Source: an uncultured Treponema sp.
GTDB lineage: Bacteria; Spirochaetota; Spirochaetia; Treponematales; Treponemataceae
Length of the DNA: 35,742 bases
Reading direction: 5' to 3'
NCBI GenBank assembly: GCA_946631855.1
Contig: CAMPAL010000012.1
Span: 1-35,742, forward strand
Both the position numbers and the translations under genes were made by a program. Shown here piece by piece: positions 27,707 through 35,742 of the stretch (within the stretch, counting starts at the first letter, position 1; each line of letters begins with the position of its first letter). Under the pieces are notes generated by a model. That model made no database searches and was not told where the DNA came from. It was given only the letters and a program-made list of their open reading frames with translations.

Positions 27707-28471
27707 ATGATAAAAAAAAGAGTTATAGTTTGTCTTGATGTAAAAAATGGACGCACAACAAAAGGTGTAAAATTCCAGAATAATGTTGATATTGGTGATC
27801 CGGTTGAAATGGCCGAAGAATACTATCGTCAGGGAGTAGATGAACTGGTTTTCTATGATATTATTGCTTCTGCCGATGGAAGAGGTCCAATCCTCGATTT
27901 AATTTCCAGAGTTGCATCAAAAGTTTTTATTCCTTTCTGCGTTGGCGGAGGAATTGGAACTATTGAAGATATAAGATCTACTATTCTTGCCGGAGCCGAA
28001 AAAGTTTCCCTTAACAGTCAGGCTGTAAAACATCCGGAATTAATTACCGAAGGTGCCAGAATTTTTGGAAATCAGTGTATTGTTCTGGGAATGGATGTTC
28101 GAAAAGATTCTTCAAAACCAAGCGGATATGGAACTACAATTAACGGCGGACGTGTAGACACCGGACTTGATGCTCTTGAATGGGCAAAAAAAGCAGTAAG
28201 CCTTGGTGCCGGAGAAATTGTTCTTAATTCCATGGATGCAGACGGAACAAAAGCAGGTTATGATGTAGAACTGACCCGTATGATTTCTGAAAATGTTTCT
28301 GTTCCTGTAATTGCAAGCGGTGGTGGAGGAACTCCTGAACACATGGCAGATGTTCTTACAAATGGTAAAGCTGATGCCGCCCTGATTGCTTCTATGGTTC
28401 ACTCAGGTGCATATACAGTAAAAGGAATCAAAGAAGATTTAAAACAAATGGGCATTCCTGTAAGACTCTAA
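27707..28471 (+). CDS. hisF: Imidazole glycerol phosphate synthase cyclase subunit
   Basis: [69 protein letters not shown]. Confidence 0.95.
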   Translation: MIKKRVIVCLDVKNGRTTKGVKFQNNVDIGDPVEMAEEYYRQGVDELVFYDIIASADGRGPILDLISRVASKVFIPFCVGGGIGTIEDIRSTILAGAEKVSLNSQAVKHPELITEGARIFGNQCIVLGMDVRKDSSKPSGYGTTINGGRVDTGLDALEWAKKAVSLGAGEIVLNSMDADGTKAGYDVELTRMISENVSVPVIASGGGGTPEHMADVLTNGKADAALIASMVHSGAYTVKGIKEDLKQMGIPVRL

Positions 28472-28578
28472 AGAATAACTTTTTGTAATATAAAATTTTA
28501 GGGTAAATCACCTTATACCGTTTCCTTCTCCCCGCTCTTATAATGTTTCTAAATAAACATTTTTGGGAGAATTACGAT

Positions 28579-29823
28579 ATGAAAAAACTTTCTTCATGTT
28601 TGCTATTAATTTTACTGACACTCAGTTCATGCCTTCTTTTTGCTACTGACTGGATGGATGATTCTGTTCCGTCTCTTTATCAGTCATACAAAAATTATTT
28701 TGAACATGTAGGTATAGCCTGTGAGTATGGAATTGCAGGATACAGAACAAAAGAACTTGCTACAAAACCTGTTCAGGACGGTCTTGAAAAACACGCCTCT
28801 ACAATCACAGCAGGAAATGAATTTAAGCCACAGTTCATAATGGCCTGGTGGGGAAAAGCTCCATCTGTAACAAAGAAAACTTTTGAAGCATCAAATGGTG
28901 TCACAATAAAAACTCCTCAGTTGAACGGTTTTAACGGTGTTGATGCCATGCTGCAAATTTGTAAAGAAAGAAACCTCAAAATAAGAGGACATGTTTTAGT
29001 ATGGCATTCCCAAACCGAAGAGGCCTTCTTCCGCCAGGATTATAATCCTTCTAAACCTTTAGTTTCAGCCGAAGAAATGACAGCCCGTCAGGAATGGTAC
29101 ATCAAAACTGTTATAGAACACATTCAGGACTGGGAAGAAAAAAACAACGGTGGTGAAAAAATCCTCTGGTGCTGGGATGTTGTAAACGAAGCCATTGGTG
29201 ATGGATCAACAGAACTTAGAAAAGAATCTAACTGGTACAAAATCTACAAAAACTACGACTTTATTGTAAACGCCTTCCGTTTTGCAAATAAATATGCTTC
29301 AAAAGATACCCTTCTCTGCTACAACGATTACAACTGTACTGACAATACAAAACGCAAGGGTATGCTCAAACTGCTTGATAAGGTTATAGCCGCTCAAAAC
29401 GATTCAAATCTGCCTGCAAGAATTGATGTAATGGGAATGCAGTCCCACATTAGTAAAAGAACAAAACTTTCTGATTTTGAAAGAGCAATTGATGATTTTA
29501 CTGCAAAAGGACTGGATGTTCAGGTTACCGAACTTGATATTGCAACTGAAGAAAAATACGATGAAAACGAACTTGCCCAAGTTTACAAAAATTATTTTAA
29601 TCTCTTTTTGAACAAAAGAAAAACTGACAGCAAGAAAGGCCTTACAGCAATTACAATCTGGGGTATTAATGATGAAAGCACATGGCTGAATTCCCCTGAC
29701 CAGATTAAATGGCATGGAAACAAAAAACAGTTCCCTCTTCTTTTTGAACTTAAAGGAAACTCTTACATTCCAAAGAAGGCCTTCTTCGCAGTTGTAGAAG
29801 CTGCAGAAGAATATTCAAAATAA
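28579..29823 (+). CDS. GH10 endo-1,4-beta-xylanase, secreted or lipid-anchored
   Basis: SD gggaga before ATG 28579; signal peptide MKKLSSCLLLILLTLSSCLLFA; GHVLVWHSQ; WDVVNEAIGDGS (acid/base Glu); VTELDIA (nucleophile Glu). The track ATG at 28543 lies in a TATAAT box (28539-28544). Confidence 0.93.
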   Translation: MKKLSSCLLLILLTLSSCLLFATDWMDDSVPSLYQSYKNYFEHVGIACEYGIAGYRTKELATKPVQDGLEKHASTITAGNEFKPQFIMAWWGKAPSVTKKTFEASNGVTIKTPQLNGFNGVDAMLQICKERNLKIRGHVLVWHSQTEEAFFRQDYNPSKPLVSAEEMTARQEWYIKTVIEHIQDWEEKNNGGEKILWCWDVVNEAIGDGSTELRKESNWYKIYKNYDFIVNAFRFANKYASKDTLLCYNDYNCTDNTKRKGMLKLLDKVIAAQNDSNLPARIDVMGMQSHISKRTKLSDFERAIDDFTAKGLDVQVTELDIATEEKYDENELAQVYKNYFNLFLNKRKTDSKKGLTAITIWGINDESTWLNSPDQIKWHGNKKQFPLLFELKGNSYIPKKAFFAVVEAAEEYSK

Positions 29824-29831
29824 ACCCTCAA

Positions 29832-30239
29832 TCAGTCGTCCACCCTGTAACGGGCACGACTGCTATCAGTTTCAAAAACATCTACCGCATAAAGGGCTGG
29901 TTCTTTTTTATCTTTACTATAAGATAAATCCAGTCCTTCTTTTTTTAATTCTTCAATAATGCCATCATAAATATACATGGCTATTCTTTCTGCACTTGGA
30001 TTCTGATCAAAAACTTCCAGATCATTAAGATTTGTATGATCCAGACCTTTGCAGACAGCTCTGAGTGCTTTTTTCAAAAGGGAAAAATCAAGAAGCATTC
30101 CCCCTTCATTTAATTTATAGCCCCGAACATGAGCATAAACCTTATAATTATGTCCATGCAGATTTTCACACTTACCGTTATAATCTCTTAAAAAATGTGC
30201 CGCAGCAAAATCTGCTTCTACTCTTACTTCAAAACTCAT
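29832..30239 (-). CDS. queD: 6-carboxytetrahydropterin synthase (QueD/PTPS family)
   Basis: MSFEVRVEADFAAAHFLRDYNGKCENLHGHNYKVYAHV (C...HGH), LDHTNLND, NPSAERIA. Confidence 0.92.
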   Translation of the reverse strand: MSFEVRVEADFAAAHFLRDYNGKCENLHGHNYKVYAHVRGYKLNEGGMLLDFSLLKKALRAVCKGLDHTNLNDLEVFDQNPSAERIAMYIYDGIIEELKKEGLDLSYSKDKKEPALYAVDVFETDSSRARYRVDD

Positions 30240-30246
30240 ATTCAAA

Positions 30247-30275
30247 GTTATACAGATTCCCTTCAAACTCTTCAA
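30247..30275 (-). promoter_or_regulatory. Putative promoter of queD
   Basis: Minus strand TTGAAG (30270-30275), 17 nt, TATAAC (30247-30252), 7 nt, ATG. Confidence 0.6.
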
Positions 30276-30299
30276 CATCCCAGACAATAACGGTATAAT
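30271..30299 (+). promoter_or_regulatory. Putative promoter of murE
   Basis: TTCAAC (30271-30276), 17 nt, TATAAT (30294-30299), 6 nt, ATG. Confidence 0.6.
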
Positions 30300-30305
30300 A
30301 AATTT

Positions 30306-32015
30306 ATGACAAAATTACTTTCACAACTTTTACCATCTTTTAAAAACACAGTTGTATCTGTAGATGGAAAAGAAATTACAGATTTATCAGAAATTAATAA
30401 CATACCAGTATCAAACTTAGTTTTTGACTCCAGAGAAGTTACAAAAGATTCTCTTTTCTTTGCCCTTCCGGGAACTCACACCGACGGAAACCGCTTCATA
30501 GAACAGGCCATTTTAGCCGGTGCAAATGCCGTTGTATTTCAGGGCGAATTAAGTCCTTCCCAGCAAAAAGACATAGCTCAGGCAATTATAAAAAGAACAA
30601 TTGATAATGCCATTTCTTCTGAAAACCAGAAGTTTGCTCCAGTTTTAATAAATGTTCCAGACTCTCGTTTTGCCATGGCTCCTTTATCGGCCTGTTTTTA
30701 TGACAATCCTTCAGAAAGAATGGTCATTTTTGGAGTAACCGGAACAGAAGGAAAATCTTCAACCGTAAGTTTTATCTGGCAGCTTTTACGTGCCTGTGGA
30801 CAGAAAGCCGGATTTATTTCGACAGTAGAATATTCCTATGGTGGAGATGCACTTCCAAATCCTCAGCATCAGACTACACCAGAAGCTCCAATTATCCAGC
30901 ACCACCTGAACGAAATGCTGGAAAACGGATGTAAATTTGCAGTTATTGAAACTTCTTCTCACGGACTTTCAACAAAACTTAACCGCTGTGGAAATATCAG
31001 TTTTGACTGCGGACTTTTCATGAATGTTACACTTGAACATCTGGAATTCCACAAAACTTTTGACCAGTACCGTTTCGACAAGGCAAATCTTTTCAGAGCA
31101 CTGGATAAATCTTCTCATCAAAAAACAATTGCTGGAACTACAGAAAACCTTCCTTCTCTGGGAATTGTTAATCTGGAAGATCCATCGGCTACCTATTTTG
31201 CAGAAGCAACAAAATCAAAAGTATATGGTTTCACTTCACATGGAAAAGCCGGTCGTGCAGCAGATGAAAATGGAAACGAAATCAAACTTCCAGAAATATC
31301 TCCTGCCGTAAAAGAATATTTTGAAATTTCTGACATCAAATCTGATTCTAATTCTTTAAGTTTCACCTTTGATTCAAATGATAAAAGCATTCACGCTCAG
31401 GTTGAATCAAAACTTCCAGGTTCCTTCAACGCCTACAACATTATGGCATGTATAATGGCAGTAAAACCTTATGTTTCTCAGTCATATCAGGAACTTGCAG
31501 CTCTTATTCCTCAGCTTACACCAATAAAAGGTCGTATGACTGAAATTAGAGAAGGACAGCCTTTCGAAGTCATTGTTGATTATGCTCATACTCCATCAAG
31601 CTTCGAAACCATCTTCCCTCCTATTAGACAGCGCTGTAAAGGAAGAATGTTTGCCCTTTTTGGCAGCGGTGGAGAAAGAGATCTTACAAAAAGACCTTTA
31701 CAGGGACAAATTGCAGCATCCTACTGTGATATAGTAATTCTTACAGACGAAGATCCACGTGGAGAAGATTCTGTAGAACTTTTAAAAATGATTGCAGCAG
31801 GTGCCGAAAAAGAAGGAAAAGTACTGGATAAAGACATGTTCATAATTCCAGACCGTCCTTCAGCTATAAAAAAAGCCTTTGAAATGGCAGAAGCAGATGA
31901 TATCATCCTTTTACTTGGAAAATCACATGAAAACAGCATTATCTATAAAGACAGAGTAATGCCTTATGATGAAATTTCTACAGCAAAAGAACTCTTACAC
32001 CAGTTAAAGGCGTAA
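30306..32015 (+). CDS. murE: UDP-N-acetylmuramyl-tripeptide synthetase
   Basis: FDSREVTKDSLFFALPGTHTDG, GVTGTEGKSSTVSFIWQLL, DYAHTPSSFE, LFGSGGERDLTKRP, LTDEDPRGED, LLLGKSHEN. Confidence 0.93.
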   Translation: MTKLLSQLLPSFKNTVVSVDGKEITDLSEINNIPVSNLVFDSREVTKDSLFFALPGTHTDGNRFIEQAILAGANAVVFQGELSPSQQKDIAQAIIKRTIDNAISSENQKFAPVLINVPDSRFAMAPLSACFYDNPSERMVIFGVTGTEGKSSTVSFIWQLLRACGQKAGFISTVEYSYGGDALPNPQHQTTPEAPIIQHHLNEMLENGCKFAVIETSSHGLSTKLNRCGNISFDCGLFMNVTLEHLEFHKTFDQYRFDKANLFRALDKSSHQKTIAGTTENLPSLGIVNLEDPSATYFAEATKSKVYGFTSHGKAGRAADENGNEIKLPEISPAVKEYFEISDIKSDSNSLSFTFDSNDKSIHAQVESKLPGSFNAYNIMACIMAVKPYVSQSYQELAALIPQLTPIKGRMTEIREGQPFEVIVDYAHTPSSFETIFPPIRQRCKGRMFALFGSGGERDLTKRPLQGQIAASYCDIVILTDEDPRGEDSVELLKMIAAGAEKEGKVLDKDMFIIPDRPSAIKKAFEMAEADDIILLLGKSHENSIIYKDRVMPYDEISTAKELLHQLKA

Positions 32016-32053
32016 ACTCTACAAATTGTTATTTTTTTTTCTTGGGGGAAAAT

Positions 32054-33181
32054 ATGAATATTGCCGTAATTTATGGCGGTCGCTCTGGAGAGCACGAAAT
32101 CAGTTTGATTTCAGCAGCAGCAATTACACGGGGAATAAAAAAAGAAAATAAAGTCATCCTTATTGGAATCACCAAAAATGGAAAATGGTATTTGCAGGAT
32201 GATTCAGAATACAAAAGAATAATTGATGACAGCAAGGCAGCCTTTGAAATTAAGGAAGATCCTGCAAAACTCATATCAGTAATTCCTGGAAATGGAACAG
32301 AGTCTTTCACCCTTGCAGGAAAAGCTCTTAAAATTGATATTGCCTTCCCTGCCCTTCACGGAACTTACGGTGAAGACGGTACAATTCAGGGACTTTTTGA
32401 AATGTGTGATATTCCATATGTAGGCTGTACTCATCTTGCCTCATCAATCACCATGGATAAAGAAAAAACAAAGATGATCTGGCAGAGCGTAGGATTACCA
32501 GTCGTTCCTTATGTTTGCATGAAACGTTCAACAGTTCTTGACTCAACACTTTATGATGCCTTCATTGAAGCTACTGAAAAAGAATTAGGATATCCTCTTT
32601 TTGTAAAACCATGTTGTGCAGGCTCTTCAAACGGAGCAAACAAGGCTAATAACCGCAAGGAACTTTCTTTTGCAATCATGGAAGCCTTCAACTGGGACCA
32701 CAAGGTTCTTATTGAAAAAGCAATCAACGCAAGAGAAGTTGAATGTTCTGTAACAGGAAACTCAGTAACTTATGCACCAGAAAATGATATTGAAGATGTT
32801 GTTGCCTATATTCCTGGAGAAATTGCTCCAAGTCACACTTTCTACGACTTTGATGCAAAATACAACGATCCAAATGGAGCCCGCCTCCTGATTCCTGCAG
32901 AACTTACAGAGAATGATCTGGAAAAAATCAGAAAGACTGCATGTGCCGCCTACAAAGCCCTGGATGCAACAGGTCTTTCACGAGTAGATTTCTTTATTGA
33001 TCGTGATACAAAGGCTGTTTATTTGAACGAAATTAATACACTTCCTGGCTTTACACCAATCAGCATGTTCCCAAAAATGTGTGATGCAGCAGGCCTTAAC
33101 TTTGAAGACCTGGTTGACCTTTTAATTCAGGAAGGACTTGAAAGATTTAATTCAAAGAAAAACCTCAGAACCAGCCGATAG
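32054..33181 (+). CDS. ddl: D-alanine--D-alanine ligase
   Basis: MNIAVIYGGRSGEHEISLISA; FPALHGTYGEDGTIQG; KPCCAGSSNGANK; FYDFDAKY; EINTLPGFTPISMFPKM; SD ggggga upstream of 32054. Confidence 0.94.
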   Translation: MNIAVIYGGRSGEHEISLISAAAITRGIKKENKVILIGITKNGKWYLQDDSEYKRIIDDSKAAFEIKEDPAKLISVIPGNGTESFTLAGKALKIDIAFPALHGTYGEDGTIQGLFEMCDIPYVGCTHLASSITMDKEKTKMIWQSVGLPVVPYVCMKRSTVLDSTLYDAFIEATEKELGYPLFVKPCCAGSSNGANKANNRKELSFAIMEAFNWDHKVLIEKAINAREVECSVTGNSVTYAPENDIEDVVAYIPGEIAPSHTFYDFDAKYNDPNGARLLIPAELTENDLEKIRKTACAAYKALDATGLSRVDFFIDRDTKAVYLNEINTLPGFTPISMFPKMCDAAGLNFEDLVDLLIQEGLERFNSKKNLRTSR

Positions 33182-33208
33182 CTTATAAATTCATAAAATT
33201 TTAAAAAC

Positions 33209-33237
33209 TAGACGGTTTGACTTATATATGATAAAAT
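33209..33237 (+). promoter_or_regulatory. Putative promoter of the SurA/PpiD-like gene
   Basis: TAGACG (33209-33214), 17 nt, TAAAAT (33232-33237). Confidence 0.4.
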
Positions 33238-33272
33238 ATTTCGATTATTTTAATTAATAAAAGGATTTTGTT

Positions 33273-34754
33273 ATGAAAAAAAATACTGCTTACACAATTG
33301 GATCTTTAATTATCCTTTTGATTTGTGCATTCTGTTTCGTTGTACTTCCTGCATTTACAGGTGCCAGCGATGCAAACAAGGAAAAACTTCCTGCCTTTGG
33401 TAAATTCAAGGGAAAAGAAATTAAATATGAGCCAGGAAACGATTATTACAATTTTGTTTCTCAATATGGCCAGAGCTTCCAGAGCCGTGGACAGCAGATT
33501 GATTCTTCTGCATATTATTACATTTTCAGTTATGCATTCAACGCAACAGTTAGAAAAATGTACTACGAAGATGCAGTAAAAAGCAGTGGTTATGTAGCAC
33601 CAAAGAGTTCAATCAACAAACAGCTCATTACTTACTTCTCAGACGGCGACGGAAAATATTCTTCAAAACTTTACAGAGAAACTGATGAAGCAACCAAAAA
33701 AGAAATTCGCAGAGGTGTAGAAGATAATCTTTATACAACCCGTTTCTATGATGATACTTTTGGTTCAGAATCTGCTGTAGTTGGAAAAGAAGGCCTTTTT
33801 GGTATTAAAGAATCTGATTCAGAATTAGACTTCCTTACAAATTACGGAAACAATAAACGTGCTTTCAACATGGCCGTTTTCTCAATGAACAATTATCCTG
33901 AAGAAGAAACAATCAACTTTGGAAAAAAGAATGCTGCTAAATTCAACAAGTTTGACCTTTCTTTGATTACAGTTGATACAAAATCTACAGCTGAAAATCT
34001 TCTTAAGAGAATTGAAAACAACGAAATTACATTTGAAGATGCAGTTTCTGATGAATATTCAACAAAAGCTTTCTCAAATACAGAAGGAAAAATCACAAAC
34101 TCATATCAGTATCAGATTGAAAACATCCTTACTAACAAAGAGGATATTGCAACTCTTTCAAACCTTACAACTGGTGCTTTAAGCCCTGTAATTGAAACTG
34201 GCGATTCATTCTCAATTTTCAAAAAAGATGCTGACACAGTTTCTCCAGATTTCAGTAATGCTGATACAATTTCTTTCGTTGCAACTTATATGAAGAACTA
34301 TGAATCTTCAATTATCGAAGACTATTTCTCTGCAAAAGCAACAGACTTTACAAGAGAAGCAATGCTTAGAAATTTCCAGAAAGCCGCAGAAGCTGATGAA
34401 AGCATTGAGTTTGTAGAAATTCCAGCTTTCCCATTAAACTACGGTTCTGTAAATATCACACAGTCTGTTAATACTTCACTTTCTGGTCTTTCTAATGCAG
34501 ATGTAAATGAAAACTTCCTTTCTAAAGCATTTGCCTTGAAAGAAAATGAAATTTCTGAACCAATTGTAATGAACAATTCTGTTATCGTTCTTCAGTATAT
34601 TAAAAATGCAGAAGAAACTGACAATGCAAATCCTGTTACAATTTCTGATCTTGCTGTTTATGATGAAAACTCTTCTGAGACTGCAATCATGGCAAGTGAT
34701 AAACTTGAAAACAATTTTGCAAATGTTTATTTCAATTACCTGATGAGTAACTAA
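33273..34754 (+). CDS. Membrane-anchored SurA/PpiD-like (degenerate parvulin) periplasmic foldase
   Basis: N-terminal TM; SurA_N-like helical region; two parvulin-like segments (ITFEDAVSDEYSTKAF..., LSKAFALKENEISEPIVMNNSVIVLQYI). Confidence 0.6.
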   Translation: MKKNTAYTIGSLIILLICAFCFVVLPAFTGASDANKEKLPAFGKFKGKEIKYEPGNDYYNFVSQYGQSFQSRGQQIDSSAYYYIFSYAFNATVRKMYYEDAVKSSGYVAPKSSINKQLITYFSDGDGKYSSKLYRETDEATKKEIRRGVEDNLYTTRFYDDTFGSESAVVGKEGLFGIKESDSELDFLTNYGNNKRAFNMAVFSMNNYPEEETINFGKKNAAKFNKFDLSLITVDTKSTAENLLKRIENNEITFEDAVSDEYSTKAFSNTEGKITNSYQYQIENILTNKEDIATLSNLTTGALSPVIETGDSFSIFKKDADTVSPDFSNADTISFVATYMKNYESSIIEDYFSAKATDFTREAMLRNFQKAAEADESIEFVEIPAFPLNYGSVNITQSVNTSLSGLSNADVNENFLSKAFALKENEISEPIVMNNSVIVLQYIKNAEETDNANPVTISDLAVYDENSSETAIMASDKLENNFANVYFNYLMSN

Positions 34755-34757
34755 AAT

Positions 34758-35742
34758 TTGGAAAATCCAGATAATCAGAAGCCCTGTGTCGTTCAAACGC
34801 CTCAGGGCTTTTCTATTTCATACAAAGAACACCTCCTCTACTCTAAATACAATCCATCAAAAGCAATAATTCAAACTGTTCAAAATTTACAGCTTTTACC
34901 AGGAAGTATAATTCTCTGTAACTCCCCAGTCTTAACTTATGGTCTGAAAGAATTATCTGAAAAATTACCTGACAATTGTATTATTGTTCTTTGCGAAGCA
35001 GAAAAAGCCCTCTATGATTATGAAAAAACTAATCTGGATACCTCTTTTTTAGAAAAACTTCTTTTTCCAGAACCTGAAACTCTAAAAAATCTGCCTTTAA
35101 AACTATATGACTTATGTAAAACAGGAAATTACAAGCGAGTCATAAGTATAAACTTTTCGGCTGGAATACAATTTCATGAAGATTTTTACAAGAGTCTAAG
35201 TCAGGCCTGCACCAATTCTGTAATGACTTTCTGGAAAAACAGAATTACTCTTACAAAATTTGGCCGACGCTATTCCCAGAACTTATTTTCTAATCTAAAA
35301 AATCTGCAGGAAAGCTTGCCTGTAAGAAATTATTTCCATGCCATTACAAAACCTATTTTAGTTTTTGGAGCAGGTCAAAGCCTTGATTTATTTATAAAGA
35401 ATACAAACCTTAACTATAAAGATTTTTTTGTACTCTGCGTTGATACAGCTTTAAAACCCCTGCTTAAACATGGAATAAAGCCTGATGGAGTCTTTCTCGA
35501 AGAAGCCCAGTCCATCATCACAAAATCATTTATTACAAATCTGAAGGATATACATTTTTTTGCAGGCTTATCATCAACGAGACAACTTTCTCACATTACA
35601 AAAGTTTCGAACATATCCTACTTCATGACAGAATACACCCAGGGCAATTTTACTGATAAACTTTATAAAGAAATACCACAACTGGAAAAAAATCCCCCCT
35701 TTGGTTCAGTTGGGCTCACTGCGGTTTATTATGCCCTCACAT
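34758..35742 (+). CDS. DUF115 / MptE-like (PF01973-like) protein, partial, runs off the right edge; not in the ORF track
   Basis: Open frame from TTG 34758: MENPDNQKPCVVQTPQGFSISYKEHLLYSKYNPSK...ILVFGAGQSLDLFIKN...VDTALKPLLKHGIKPDGVFLEEAQ...; no stop to window end. Confidence 0.75.
   Translation, partial: MENPDNQKPCVVQTPQGFSISYKEHLLYSKYNPSKAIIQTVQNLQLLPGSIILCNSPVLTYGLKELSEKLPDNCIIVLCEAEKALYDYEKTNLDTSFLEKLLFPEPETLKNLPLKLYDLCKTGNYKRVISINFSAGIQFHEDFYKSLSQACTNSVMTFWKNRITLTKFGRRYSQNLFSNLKNLQESLPVRNYFHAITKPILVFGAGQSLDLFIKNTNLNYKDFFVLCVDTALKPLLKHGIKPDGVFLEEAQSIITKSFITNLKDIHFFAGLSSTRQLSHITKVSNISYFMTEYTQGNFTDKLYKEIPQLEKNPPFGSVGLTAVYYALT
34777..34815 (+). terminator. Terminator-like hairpin embedded in the first codons of the DUF115 ORF
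   Basis: AAGCCCTG (34779-34786)/CAGGGCTT (34803-34810), inner CGT/ACG stem with TCAA loop, then TTCTATTT. Confidence 0.7.

Noticed and set aside
28543-28578. Upstream ATG start for the xylanase
   Set aside because: The ATG lies inside a TATAAT -10 box; ATG 28579 has an SD and signal peptide.
1-35742. CRISPR array, tRNA/rRNA gene, transposon or prophage
   Set aside because: No regularly spaced direct repeats, no tRNA-like cloverleaf noticed, and no transposase, integrase or phage structural genes among the translations.

Overview
The window is ordinary chromosomal DNA with Treponema/spirochaete-like gene content. This assignment is an inference from potABCD, OmpA and lipoprotein style and gene order; no search was run. 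There is no evidence of phage, transposon, CRISPR, tRNA or rRNA. Left to right it holds: the rpsI/rplM end of a ribosomal operon (-); a tightly packed ~16 kb minus-strand six-gene cassette (class III adenylate cyclase with Cache/HAMP, a FecR-domain protein with a tandem FN3-like array, an FN3/long charged helix/beta-barrel protein, and three large lipoproteins with InlB-type, beta-helix/GGA and GLUG-like repeats); a small membrane protein; potABCD; a PAS-GGDEF-EAL protein; a membrane-anchored PF10107-like nuclease; an OmpA-family protein; RecQ; a small TM protein; hisH-hisF; a GH10 xylanase; queD; murE-ddl; a SurA/PpiD-like protein; and a partial DUF115/MptE-like CDS. The two strongest leads are (1) the six-gene surface/cAMP cassette, which looks like an undescribed envelope-spanning signalling/adhesion system, and (2) a recurrent promoter layout in which a TATAAT-like -10 box lies only 6-10 nt upstream of the start codon of several first genes. 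The second lead implies leaderless mRNAs and includes two divergent promoter pairs with overlapping -35 boxes. All calls come from reading the sequence; none were verified by database search.
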